Source: Bugula neritina (taxonomy: Eukaryota; Bryozoa; Gymnolaemata; Cheilostomatida; Bugulidae). Taken from it: DNA of 64,000 bases. Where the stretch lies: positions 21,956,495 through 22,020,494 of the forward strand of contig OZ037765.1 in the NCBI GenBank assembly GCA_964035545.1. The letters run 5' to 3'. Position 1 is the first letter of the stretch. Every line of letters starts with the position of its first letter. Shown here piece by piece: positions 33,401 to 48,400 of this stretch. Position numbers and translations under genes: made by a program. The notes below the pieces were generated by a model. It was not told the origin of the DNA. It worked only from the letters and a program-made list of their open reading frames with translations, and did no database searches.

Positions 33401-36400
33401 GTTTTTATACACTTTATAAAGTTTTAGCAACCTATTTTAGTAAAGGAGCTCAATCTTTTAATTGTTAAGTTGTGGGTGAGATTTAGCATAGCTGAGGTGT
33501 TTTTAAGGGGATTTTTACCATCAATAGTGGCAATTATGCAATAAATTTGATGTCAATTGTATATTTTTTCATTTTGTGTTATTTTTATGTTCCACCAATG
33601 CCTGTTTCCATCATCTTTTCCAAAGTATTTTCATGAAATCTTTTGGGTTTCAGCAAAAAACTGGATTGGTCTAATGAGCAAAACATGCGGATTTTTTCAT
33701 TGAATGATTTGTTTGGCTCTCCCTGGGGTTACGTAAGGGTTTTGCAGATTTAGGCAACATTTAGACAAGGTAATCCTAGGTAAATGTGTTGGCGTAAGAT
33801 ATTTGACGCACCAGCTGACAAATATTAACGGTTAGTTTAAAAGATCCTGTGATTAAAAACTAATTTTCATTCTGTAATACCAGGTTGACTGCTGGTCGCA
33901 GACTACTGGATTGTAACGGTCATATCTTGGACACGACAAATACCTTTAAGAAAATTATCCTTTTCAACTGCCAATCAGATCCTATCCTAAATCGAAGAGA
34001 TTAGTTGCGCAAGTGACTACTAGTCTGCATTCTTTTATTGACGACTCAAATTAATCTGGAATTGTGTCAATATTTAGGCTCTATCTCAGTTATGGATTAC
34101 TTTGGTGAAGTTTAAATCGGCATGTTTCTGTTTTATTTCCTGGACACGAGTTGGGACTTACGATGTTACTGGCCTTAATCTGTGGTGTATGTCTGCGTAT
34201 CAACCAGTGCCCAAACAACTCTGTCTACCAAATCTTTCCAAACCTTATATTATTGCCATAAGCTATAACTGCTGAACTTTTCACCGTTTCACAAAAAAAA
34301 AATAAATTTAGTGCTCTACTTTTTGTATAACAATTTTTCACATTGAAAACTTAAGATCTTTTCCTGGTATTATTGTAGCTGGCTCGCAAGACTCCTATTG
34401 GTTAGTCTTTTCAAATTCCAGTTTTTAATTTATTATGTTACGCATTAAATGCTATATGGCTATCTATGTAATGCTGATTTTTATTGGGTAATAAGTTGTA
34501 TGTGTCTATAGTTATTAATAAATTACTAATGATCTATTACTAAAAAGTGATTTATCTGTTATATTGGTGGGAAAAATTTTTATCCCATTTTATGTCTTAA
34601 GCAAAAGAATTTGCTTGCTATAATAAAATGTTCACTCATATAGACCTGGTATTGCGTTAAACAACTTACGCTGTTTGTCACGCTAGTAATCCTTATGTTT
34701 CTTACTTTTTTTTCTGTTGACAGCATTACACCAAACAGGCTGTAAAAGAACCAAACAAAGATGAGAAAGCTAAAGTGGTGGAGCAAGGAGAATTGTCGAT
34801 AGTTAAAGGGTCGAATGACGTTTGTCTCCCTTCAGCCGGACAATACGAACTATCACCCAGTTCTTGCCATGTGTTTGAGAAATCAGCTTATCTGTTTGAT
34901 ACGTATGAACATCATTTAATATTTTAATACTCTACTGTTCTTAGCAGCACCACATTTTCATTACAGTCTAGACTAAATCATTCAATAATTCTTGCACTAG
35001 TTTTTTGTTTAAGTAACAATGAGCGAAAATTTCCTTTGATTATTTTACCATAACTAGCACTTTAGTTTTATATTTCGCTGAATTAATTGGCGCTTTTGAA
35101 AACTCATCCATTAAGCTAATTTATGTTCTGTATCTGTAACATAATGATTGAAGTGATGAGTGGAATGTATCCATTCGAACTGTATTTGATAGCAGCATTA
35201 AATTCAAAACAATTCAGAGAAATTTCAACCATTAAAATCTCTGTTCTAAATATATCATACCATTGTGTACTTGTTAATTTCAGATCCTCTGCCAATACTG
35301 TAATTCACGTGCAAGCTGTTTGGCATAAAATTATTTTAAGACTGACTAGTGAGGAGCCATCCTCAGATGTGTTAGTGAAGCTCAGGTCAGTTTTAGCAGT
35401 TGTTGTGATAATTCTATCATGTATATTTACTCCTTCCTTGGTTTTCTACACATCACTGTAAAACAGATGTAGTTTTCAATGTATTCCACTTCCCTGTTCA
35501 CTTTGTATGAAAACTTCACTACTCCATGCCCTAAAATAGTTTCATCCAATTACAACTCCTAGTTTATATATATATATATATTTGTTTAAGATTCTGGAGT
35601 GCTTAAGTGTTACTGCTTTTCAGCATTACTTTCTTATTGATAGGGTCAAAGAAAATCTTGACTGGAATTAGAATTTTTTTACTAATGAACATGTTTTTTG
35701 TTTTGGCTTTTAGAATATTTTAATGTACCAACAATACTTCTGAGTATGAGATTTATGTGCAAAATTAACTTTGCATCAACTTGAACATCATCTTTTGGAA
35801 AAACTCACTGGCAAACAAAAAATATAAATGAAAAAGCATGGCACTTGCAAGCAGTTTCAAATACTTGTTCACTCTGTCAAGTATCAATTGTCTCCATCTA
35901 ATGATATTCTAGAAGACCTACAGAAGCAATTAGAGATACTTGTTCCAACTTTTCATTTATTTTTGAAGACTAACAAGTGATGGTAATTTTGTATGTGTAT
36001 GGCATGAGCTAGAAAAGAGTTGTCTAGCATGTTGGGAATAAAAATAGTTTGATGGGTGCATAAATCTTGTTTAGCATATTAGATGATGGTGTAAAACTAT
36101 TAAGTTTACCAAACATACTGGCATGTGAGTCAATTGGTTTTCAGTAAGTTTTATTTATATGTGTTTTGAATATATAAGCCATAAAAATACCAAACAATAT
36201 GCTTGAGGATCCATTTTTCATAAATTATGATAATTTTAATAAAGGCAAAGTTTCTGCAGCTGACTCAAGCTATTGATTACGATATCATCATCATGCACGT
36301 GCAGTTATGGAATTTCTTTATTTCTTTTTTGGTATTTCTAAATCTCAGTATAGAGAGAGATTGCAAACCACAAATGGTTGTTGGATATCAGATATCTTTA

Positions 36401-39400
36401 AAATTGCTAAACCTGTAATAATTCTATTTTATGTTTTATATTATTCAATACTATTTATCATGGTTTTAATTTATTGAAAGCTGCCAGTTCTATTTGTGCA
36501 TCAATAACTGTAATTGTTTATCCATTATGGAGGTATTATATTTGAAAATTGGCACCTTTAGTGTTAAAATAGTATTTATTTCAACTAAATATAGAGTAGA
36601 TATTTTGGTTTTTAAAAAGTTTTGGTAGACCACTTTTATTAAAAACTTGCCGTCATTTTTGATTTGTTACGACATTGAGGAAAATTTAACCAACGCCTAT
36701 CTAAGTTGTTACAGATATTATTGCATGAGTATTCTGTCAATGTCCTATTAAAACTCGTTCAGCCCACCAACTCCTGCGAATCTTTGCTTTATGTCATATT
36801 GCTGACGAAGCTTCTTATTCTATCTAATTAGTTGTCAGCATTTGCTCTTTAGTGACGATATTATGAGGTGGTGTTTACTTGTACTCATTGACGCATGCAC
36901 TAATTAGGGTGTAGGTAGTTATTATTTTAAATTTAGCATTTTAATTAACAGACGACGTACCGTTGTGAATATATTATATTCTTTTCTGATTATACTGTGA
37001 GCGTCAGGTGCTTTTTTTAATTGTAGCATATTACGTGTTTGTGTTTATTATAATAAGTACGTTTACGTATTGCACGTACAAAGATCAACTTTGGATGAGT
37101 TTTTGTTAACTATATCTACGTTTGAAGTTTACTAAAATTGTTGTGGCGAACATTGCTTTCCAGTAAGGGCTGCTGCAATGGCATTTTTATACTATGTAAA
37201 GGAATTGACTAGCTGGGCTGTTTGCTGATTCTAGCTACCAACTATTTACAAAATTCTTGTGCGCTGACAAAAGCTAGAAAGAAACCAAATAAACCTGTCT
37301 AAAATAATACAACTTGTTTCTCTGATGAATTGGAATTTAAGTAAAAAAAATTGTATATTGTTTTTAAAATTTGTTATGAAAATGTATCTCCAAAAACATG
37401 TGCCTTGTGTAAAGTGGGTTTTGAGTATTTATCGTTTGAGCAGCTACTTGGAATATTTTACCATTTTCACATACTTGTTGATATTGTAAAATGTCCTTAG
37501 GGTTACAACATACTAGTGTTTTATACTTTTCAACATTATATTTGAAATTCTTCAGTGGTGGTGTTGGACATTTTTGTTATCAGACATCATGAACATATCT
37601 CGATTTCTTTTTCTGTGTTGACCAGAGCTACCGAAATAGGCTGTTAACCGGAGCTGCCTGCGTTGGTCGTAGGTTATGAACATAATATTTCCAAAACTAA
37701 ACTATATTAAGCTTTAGTGGCAGTAAATATTCAAAGTAGTAATTAATTATTCAGTACATAAATTAGGATACTAACACCAATTATGTCTATATATCTGCAT
37801 GTACTTAACATGTTAATGTATATAAACGGTGCATAAAATTTGATGGTTCAACTGCTGTAGACTAACCTTATTTCATACTATGAAGATTTAAATTGTAGTG
37901 TTCGGTGCTTCTATAAACATCTCCAAATGTGTTTGGATATATCAATTTTCTACCAAATTTATCAATTCAATGTATATTTCAAAGAAAGTAAATTTTTCTA
38001 AGAAAAATTTTATAGTATGGTATGTTTCATACTCTTGAATTGCCATTATTTTGCTTCAATTGTATGGCTGGAAAAAAACTAGAGCTGTAACTTGAAAAAT
38101 GATTGTTAATTCTATGCCTCCCCTTGGGTAAGATTATTGACAAGTAATTTGTGTAATCTTCAAATGGTTCCAGTACTAAGATATAAAAACTTAAGAGGTT
38201 ATCAAGATGGTTTTCTTTTGAAGCCAATCTTAACAATATTGCAATATTCAGAATCATTCAACATACAGCATAACATATATGTGTGCTTTACTTATAAATT
38301 ATAATGAGGAGACAACTTACAATTCTTATAATTACTGATAATGGATGACTTTTGGCTGTTTTAAAGCTACACATTCCTTGCTGGTGCCAATTACTCAAAA
38401 AAATGTTCTAGTTGGTTTTCAAACAGAATTATATTCCAACTTGTCTTTTAGTCTCGGGTATAATAGCCGGTTCACGCCAATCTCTTCTCCAATCCTTTCT
38501 CCGGATTAGTATGCAAGTTTCATTTGTTAACCAAGATTTGAGATATGCACATTGTTTGTGCATGGGTGCTTGCACGCTAGCCTCTGAATATTCATTGACT
38601 TTTTGACATGGTAATTATTTAGGATTAAAGTCACACCATTGTTAGATCCTTTATTAACTTTCAGTCAAACTATGAAGAAATCTGAATCACCCTTGACAGA
38701 AATACCAATGAAGATAACTGCAATTCTATTATGGCTATAACTTCATTTTAATGAATACATAATTTCTTAAATCCGTGTTGACATCTTTTAAATTCAATAA
38801 GTAAGTTCTGATAATACCCCAGTCCTATTATTTGCAACTTCTGATAATCGAGGGTTAGCATTTTCACACAAAACTAATCTCATATAAATAGTTCATGGCT
38901 CCATATAGTAGATACAACATAAATATTAGAATGGCATCTTTCTTTATTTTTTCAGTTTTTCTGGTTAATCCACACAAGGCCTCAAGTTTAGCCTGTGCTG
39001 TTTAAATATCACTTAATCATGATTTGCATATAGAAATGGTGTCCAATACGAAGGTGGATAGTCTACAGCATTGGGCAGCTGATTGCTTAAGGACAATTAA
39101 TCAACAAATACATTTCTAATCAAGTATACATGCTTTTTTGTGGTGTTGCAGAGGCTAGTAAATGACTGAACGTAATCTGTGAGGTTTCACAATACTCTAA
39201 AATAATTAGGTTGATGTTCTTACAACATTCAATTACCTTATTCTGCTTTGCCATGTGCATTTATGTGCCTGCTAAAGGAGCAAATTCTATTATAGTTAAT
39301 TGAATATGTGTTAAAAGCTGATGTGCCTGTTTTAAATGGAAGTGTTGTTTGCCTTTGGTGAAAATATTAATTTTTTGCATTCAGGCAAACATTTAGATTG

Positions 39401-42400
39401 AATCATGTCATGAGCTTTTAAAAAACATAATTTAGTTCTATTTTCATTATGTAATTCCTTGCTTAAGGATGGCATATGCAGGCTTGTGCCATGTTCACAG
39501 TTATAATTTTATGCCAGATGTGTGCGGTTCTCATAATTCTTATTCAAGCCTGTAGCAATGAATGCCAATTGATAAGAAATACTACAGAATGCTAATGTCT
39601 CTATATTTAGACATGCACATACTTTTGTGTTGTGAAATCCATCTTGTTTTTAAATTTGAAGTCTATTATTGCTAATAAGCATTTTCACTGGATAATTTAA
39701 ACGTGAAATCTAATATCTATTCAAATTTTATGCAATAATTAATAAAGTAAGTCGTGGATGCTACTTAAATTTGTTGTTGAGTGAAAGTATGTACCCTAAT
39801 GTATTTTGTCATTTGTCAAACTCATTTCTTACAGGTTAGATTTTTATTTCCTTCACTTTTGAAAAAATGTTTTAAAAGATGGTGGTACTTAAAATAGATA
39901 ATTATGATAGAAAAATGTACATGCATATTTATTGCTTGATAATCATCAAATATTATCAAATCACACCTTGTTTTTGCATTTTTAATAACATCACTTTGGT
40001 ATTGATGAATATATATATAATTATTTTAAAATTAATGCCAAGCTTCTAGATATACATTTACCAACTTCAGCCCACAACTAATGCATCTCATGCTTTGGTT
40101 TAAAACTCAAACTATAAAGGTTGAAATCCTTTACTAACTCTGAATGTTTCAACTGGCATTGTAGAAGCCTGGTACTTTATAAAGATAGAGCTGATTGATA
40201 AATATATGTAGGAATGAAGATATAGTTGCCAGATTTTTTATGTTAATGAAATATATTGCATTAACACTTCATTAACAATTCTGCTAGAATAATCGAAGGA
40301 ATATTAATAGCATAATGGTTTTCATAGATCAAGTAAGCTGGCATATTTTATATTGCTGCGTGTTACATAAATACTAGCTTTGAACTAACCAATTAATGTA
40401 GATTAAATGTTACAGAAAACTGTGTGGCTCTTTTTCTTCTACTCCCAATATTGAATCTTCTGAACAAACAGGCACACGTTGGTATCATTCAAGAAGTTAC
40501 TGCGTTTTATTTAGTCTAACAAATTGATATATTTACTGCCTAGGGTATTGAATTGTCACTTTTTTGGCTATTTAATTGTCACTTTTTTGGAAAAATAATG
40601 ATTTAAAGTTTTAGTTTGATATCTTTAAATAGATATATTTAATGGACATAATCCAAAGTATGTGTTTGCAGTTGGTGTGAAAGCTATTTATAATATTATG
40701 TTGACTGATGACAACTGATTCATTCTTGTATGTTGCAGGCTTGGAGACGATCATACTGATCTAAAAATGCCCCCAACAAAACAAGTTGATGGTAAACATG
40801 TGTCTACGCTGGAGAAAGAAGTTGATGTGTCCATTTCCACCGTGAAGGCTTCAGTCACATCTTCACATATCTTGTTTCAACAGCAAACTTATGAAGCAAC
40901 AGTTCACCCAGGTTCTTGCAGCTTTCTATTAAAATGCATTGTATGTGATATCTGCAGCATATTCTTTGCTGGCGTGGTAGTTCAATTAGATCTTTGAGAA
41001 TAGCTTAACAGTAACCAACTGAAAAAGATGGGAAATCGCTAGAAGCAGCATTGAGTTGGGGGTGACCGAGTGCAGTGTTTGTATAAACATCAGTGTCCAA
41101 ATTCAAGCCTTCAACTACTGTACTTAGTGACCACTAACTTTGTGCTGCTCCAAGCATTTCCTAAAATGTTCTCCAGAATTGTCACTTGAAAAAGCCATTA
41201 GTGGGTGTCAGAAAGTGTATTAAGTTTATTTCAGCTGTACTGGAAGATTTCTAACTTAGTGTCATTTTAAAATCTCCCTCCATTTAAGTTTTTTGCTTGT
41301 ATGGTTGGTTTTACAGATATAAACTTCTAACTTGAGAATTTGTTTGCTGTTAAAAGTACAAACGAACCGTAACAAAGGGAAAACTTCCGGCTAAGAGAAC
41401 ATCAATATCCGAATATCTTTGGGCTGTGTGCCTTTTATTCAGTCAACTCAGGTAGCTCCTGATAATGAAGTATTTCTCCCGTTTTTTTTGTTCATTGGGA
41501 AATAGAGTAGTGTGTTCTCAATCATAGTTTAACTTACCTAGTGTTAGACTTCAACATACCCAATGTGAAGCCTTCATATCTATAACTATGCTAAACAGCT
41601 GCCAACTTGGCAGGCTTATCAAATATAGCAGACCTAGCTGATGAATTCTTCCTTACCTTCTAGATAAAATTTGGCTCTTTTCTTCCACAATTTTTTATAC
41701 TTGCTTGTGTTAAATTCCTATAAATATGGGTCCATGTTTGGGTTAAGCTTTAGATTTTTTAGCCGACATTTAGCTCCTTTAGTGAACAGACGACTTCTCG
41801 AGCTACTAATATTAGGGCAGCCTGCACATAGTATGTGAGCTAGACATATCTAGTATTCTAAATGAAACCGAGTTCAAATTATAGTTTGAGTAGTTGTGTT
41901 GCAGTTGCCAATACTCGGAGCTTACGCCATCTCACAGTTGATTTTATTTCATAAATTTTGCACTCAACAACTTGCAAAAGCTTTCACTGCTATATGTCAA
42001 AATTCTGAATTAGCATGCTGGTTCCTAAAATCCTGGTCCCTTGGCATTGCTTTAATTTCATAAACTAAGATGAGTTGTTAAATCTTAATTTTTATGGCTG
42101 CCAATGGTTAAGTGTGTCTGGTAATAAATCAAGGTGCCCAGTAGGCGAGACATTATTATGACATGTAATGATTGAATCATTACTGTTCAATATATTTGCA
42201 TTACATGAAAATAAGCTTATCACGTAATGTTAAAGCTAATAGCTTATTAGTTGACAATAATCTGTGCAGTCCGTAAAAAGAATGGAATTAGCAAAAGAAT
42301 TAATAACTTTTTTGATGTATTGTGTACATAATATTATGGAGAAGATGATTAGAGCGTTGTTACTTTGTACTACATTTACAATTACAGATCTTGACTTTCA

Positions 42401-45400
42401 GCATTTCAATTAGCTAAATTGCATTTTCATGACTCATGCATAAGTGATGGGTGATCTCACACCATCTTGTTCTTTGCAATTGCAAAATTTACTTTTGCCA
42501 ATCATCACATATAACCTAACATCCGTGTGTGACAAGCATAATAGAAATACAGATAATCTTCACATATCTATAATATGAAATCGCAATTTATCAAAATTGA
42601 ATGTAAACTATGACAATCATTTACTTATAATAGCTAACAGCTGTCAATGAATTTTACTTGATATAAAAAATTGGTGATCTTGATGTAACGTAATAAAAAT
42701 TAATCAGCTACCCTAGCTTTATGTTTAACGTTTTCTCTGCATAACATTTTTATAGTTGATTTCAGCTACAGTTCTATTATTTTGGCATAATTATATTTTA
42801 AACCTTAAGTTTTGGAAGAAAAAAGGAGCACAAGTAAAAGACACCATGATTTGATAAAATTAAAAAAAATTATATTTTTTATCTTTCATCAAGAAATATT
42901 ATATACAAAATATCTTCCAACTAAAATTGCTAGTCTTATTTAAAGCATTTCCTATAGCTAATGTTGAAATCTCTTTTGGCAATAGTTTATCATAGTGATT
43001 TTATAATAAGTATACCTATTCAGTATAAGTCAATACACTACTTTACAACAAGTTTCTCATCTCCATCTTTATTAATAAAGTCAACATATTTTAATTAGTT
43101 TATTCAAGTACTAAAGATAGAGTTTTTATCTGGCTTATTTAAAACTTTTATTTGATAATAGTAACAAAAAAGTTTGTGTTAAATAATAATTCAAGCTAAT
43201 AAACGGAGTTGGTTTGGCAATTATAATTAATAGATAGTTGCAAAGAAATATTAGTACTTAATAGTTAATTTACTCGATTGATTATGCAAATCCTCTAGTA
43301 TTTTGATAATCAACTGCCACACCTTGTATATTTCATATATGGAGAATAAATTGTGCTTTATAATGGTCAATTTTCATAACTTAATCAAAGGAAAAATATT
43401 CATTGTACTAGCAGTGCACTCTAGATATTATGTAACTCACAAGCATTGTTGTTACTCAGATTCTTCTTTGATTCCCAGTGCAATTTATGGTCAGTATTGT
43501 ATCCACAAAATTATATCATTTTAAGTTGGTTTCTTTAAATAATTTTTATTGTAGTGCAATGAACTTTTATTTTTGTCATACTATAATGTAACATTGACTT
43601 ACTTAAATATATTTATTGTACTAAAAATGCACCTATTACAAAATGATGAGCATTGGTTTGTTTGTCTTGTGTCACCTAATTTATTATTCAAAAATATTAC
43701 TTAAAATAAAAACATTGAGTATTTTATTCTTTTATAATCAAATAAAGCTGCAAAGTTGTTTTCTAGCAAGCAGTTGTCATCAAATTGAAGGACGTTCTCC
43801 AACATTGCAAATGCCAACATGTTGGTGGTTACTAAATATCTTCTTAACTTGATTGATGTGTAAGTGTTTTTTCTGAAAAAGGTGTTATGACAAAACAATA
43901 ACATGGTGAAAGTTATATTCAATGATAGGTGATGGTTGTGTGACAGCCCATTGGCTGGGTGAACAGCTGTAGTGCTGAAGCAGTCGACCATTTGTAATCT
44001 TTAAATTACTATTAGAGGATTTTACTTCTTTAGTAGAGGATATTTGTGTTGTTTTTTATTTTTATTTCAATGTATTTCATTAGTCATGTTTTTAATTTTT
44101 TTGTTTTTATTTCCATTTTATTTAGTTATTAGCTTCAGTTTTAATAATATTTTCTGAGGCATCAACCATTGGGAGCTGTGGGCGGAACGCCAGGTGTGTT
44201 ATAGTTGTGCAGCCAATTTGTTTGTAAGCTATATTCAGTGAGTTTTGTCCCGATTCAGCTGTGTAACCAACTGACTCATTGATCAATACAGGCATCTGTC
44301 AATTTAGAATTTCTCTTGCGTTTGGTTTAATTTTGATTGACCTTGTTATCCAATGCCGGGCCTAAATGTTTCGTCATCAAGAAATGATTCTGAAGCCTTT
44401 AGGTGAAAGCTGTTGCAACTCCTATAATACCACGACTGATGCTGCATAGCTTGATAAAATGTTTAAACAGAGGTTCCAGCCATTTTGTGAGCCTATTACT
44501 TACGATAGTTTGGAGTCGTGCTCTATTATGAGCTCTTCAAACTCTTAGCTAACTAGTATACTATTTTATTACTACCAGCTCAAGCTTTGGCTTTCATTCA
44601 ACCCAATCATATAAGTATGCGCACACTTTAATTTAAATAAATTTTGAAGCATCCTCACTCAATTAATCACAGCCATTATATGTTATTGAGTGAAAATAAA
44701 ATTGGGGCAATCATAATATTTCCTAATACATTCATCATAGGCAAATATATGTTTGGTTTTAGTTTACATATGTACATTAATTTCAATTGTGTTATTTCAA
44801 GATTCTTTTAAATGATTAATAGTGTGTAAATTCGAGAATTAAAATGTTTCAGCGAACATTATCCATGCCTTTAGCTCTATGTGTATGACTTATATTTTAA
44901 GAGATTTTCTCTAGTTCATCACCATTATTACTAGGTGATGAACAACCAGTTAATCTCATCCTTTTTCTATATTTAAAAACACACTAAATGAAATAAAAAT
45001 AGATATATCTATTAATTTGCAATACTGCAGTGAGATTAAGGTTTTTACAAGCTATAAGTAGCATATAACTAAGATCAACCTTACTTTTCAAATAATATTT
45101 CCATCAATTATACCTGGATCTACTGTTTTTCCTGAAGCTACCTGCCGAAGACAATCAAATCTGAATGACAAGCACCTTATTAAAGAGTAGTTAATATAAT
45201 GTAACCAATATTATACAAATTTGTGAGTGAACACCTTGTCTTTCTAAACTGATAACAAATACATGATCCTCATCTCCCCATCCTGCTAAAAAGCTTGGAT
45301 TTATAAAGTCAACTTGACTGTAGCATCCTGTATGGCACGTACAAGTCGTTTCTATTGGTTCAATACAAGTGTGTTGCTATCACGTAGGCTGAGACACTTC

Positions 45401-48400
45401 TCAGGGGCCATGGTTTGCAGATGAGCCAAAAAATTACAATTCTTTCTGCTTCTAGACTTCAGTCCCAATGATGGTGGTCTGTGAACTATAAATGCCACTA
45501 ATGCCCTTCATTAATTTACTACCTTTTCACTCTCAAAACAGAAGGTCCTGTTTTATATTATTTTCTCTTGCTACTGGAAAGTTTAAAATTGAGTATGTAG
45601 CTGTTGTGGCTACCAGTTTGCTGTTTTTTGAGGGTTCGAAAAGATAGTAAAACATCAATAGAGAAGTAGAGTTTAGCTGTAGGCTTTATTCTCAAAATGA
45701 CCAAGACTGTCTGTGAACTTGGTGGCACACTATGGGATTAAAATGTCAGGTTGCCTCGAAAATACCATCCATTCCTTTTCCAACATTATTTATTTAATTA
45801 ATAGATTTTTTAAATTGCTGTATCTTAAGTACTACGGTATGAAAACAACCTGAGTGTTAGCACTAATTGTATACCGTTCTCAATATAGATGTGTTTTAAA
45901 ATGTGATTTATTGTATATAATTTCAAGATGCTTTTTTTTAGGCTGCGTAGCTCACATCTAGTTATTTGCATAAACTTAAATTAAAAACTGATTGCTTTTC
46001 AGATATGATTGTCCTATTTACTTCACAATTTACCAAATGATTTCTTAACTAGTAAGGTTTTATAACTAAAAGACAACATTTAACAAGTTCACCCTATTTA
46101 AAGATCTAGATTCTAGTAAACCGCTAGTTTCGATTTTCTTGTTAGCAAGGTTTACATTGTACTAGGCTGTATAAAACTAATGGTATTGTTGGGTTTTTTA
46201 CTTATTTTAATTTTTTGCTTTTGGTTGCCAAAGTTAATTAGTATCTACTTCATTCTTCAATCACTGAAACCCACCGTCACAAGCTGTACTAGTAGAAACA
46301 GTATATTTTCTCAAACAATATACTTGTAGAACACTTTGTATGCAGTCTTTAATGTAGTTTATTGATAAATGTAACGTTTATAATCATTCGCATGCCCTAT
46401 AAATTTCTTTGCAGATGAATGTCCAGCAGCAATATTGGAGATGGTTGGGTATAAAGGTGTGTTTGTTGAAGGGTCCATTAAACCAGCCATTACACAGTTG
46501 AACATACGACTTTCTAACTCTAATGGTAAAGAGCTGGCCGTGCAGCCTACTGATCAAGATGGAAAATACAGGTACCCTTATTCAAATGTTGCCGTTTTTC
46601 ATTCTTGATTTTAAATTTTGCAGAAACTATTATTTAGAGTAGCAGTAGAGAGTGTTAATCAGTTTTATTGCCACTTTATGAGATAGAGCTTATGCTAACC
46701 AGTCTGCTATCATTCTATGTTGTTACAAGTGCTCCTCAGTTATACTAGCTAAAGTAAAGTCAGGCACTTTCAGGCTAATGGGACATTTTTGCTATAAAAG
46801 AGATTAAGTGTACAATGTATTGGGCATATTTTTTCAGAAATTAATTTAAAATATTGCAGGTGCAAATATTGGCAAGGGAATTTGTTTCAAATTTTATAGT
46901 GTGCATAAATGGCATAGTAGAAAATAATCTTTATTGCTTAGTAAGCTCAGTAAAAGTTAAAAAATCATTAACAAAACTATATAAAAATATTTTGAATTTT
47001 GTAAGTTTTACAAATTATGATTTGAATTTATGGTTGGCAACGAAATTCTAATCACATAGCATTAGACTAATAATTTCACAATTCCAATAGTTATATCTTT
47101 AGTCTAATATTAACTAATAGAACAATCAGCCTAAATATAGATGTCATATTTTTACATATTTAGTCATCTGTGATTGATAAAAACTGTTTGGGTGATATTA
47201 ATCGCAGGGGTTTTTAACCTATTACCCCAGGCATAATCATAGAAACATAAGGGGTGCTTTCCCAGGTTATGATCAATGAGAAATATATTATATTATTATT
47301 TACATTACTTTTACAATATAAGGTATAAATGTAAGCTCTGGTACTTGAAACTCTAGGCCCTAGGAGAATAAGAGCCTCTGGTTGGTTGAAAGTTTTGCCC
47401 TGTTGCCAGTTGAGTGATTCAGCAGAAAACTTACTCAATTATTGTTCTACTTATTTGCAATAATAATTGTTGGGCCGGATTTTTTATGAAAAATGTATTT
47501 TTTAGCTAAAAACATATAAATGGGAAAATGTTTGAGATTTTAAAGGTGGTGTGGGTGTTAATCTCTAAGGACACCTCTGCAGTATCTATGGTGAATCAAA
47601 GAGTTAACAGTTATTACACTTTTTGTTGCTTTACAGTTGAACCAGGAACTGTGCAAAAACGCATGAATGTACTTCTCAACAAGCTTTTTATTCACATATT
47701 ACATGCTGAAACTGCTAATAAACATTTTTTTGCGTTTTTATAACAAAAAATTATTGTTCTCATTCCAATTCTGCCTACGTAAGCATGCATTAAAAATAAA
47801 ATTAAATTTTAATAATATTCAAACAAAAAATAATAATTTTATTCTGCTATAGGTAGCTAGTCGTAGGCTAGTTTTGACCTTCCTCGGGTCATCCATGGAA
47901 AGTAGCCGTGTAATGTTCATTGACTGATAGAGCAGACTAAGATATTAAGATTCAATAACTGCTATTTTCAAGCAAAACATTCAATTTTTTTATTTTTCAT
48001 TGAAAAGTCTCATCCTTTTTTATATCAGATGGTACTGGAAATACTCTTGTTGGGAATACTATTTGTAGAACTAATTGCTAAACCAAGTTATCTCAAATGA
48101 TAGAAGTACAGTCAGACAAAATATGTGAGATATAATATTATCAAGTTCTTTTAATCATCAATTGATTTCTAAGTTGTAAATTAAATGTAAGCTGATAACA
48201 TGGTAATAGAGATGCTTTAAATGTGCAATAAATTATTTACATATTAATATAAGTTTATCAGAATGTTGCATGTGTGCATGAAGAAAATGTTTCGATGATT
48301 TGGTGTTTTTGATTTGCATGTTGGTAATTTATTTTTGTTTAGGTTGAGTAGCCAGTCTATAAAAATAAGTTAATATTAAAGCTTCTTTTTTCAATCTATT

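Noticed and set aside
43701-43991. 96-codon minus-strand frame in NOMO intron 16
   Set aside because: No family resemblance and typical chance composition for AT-rich DNA.
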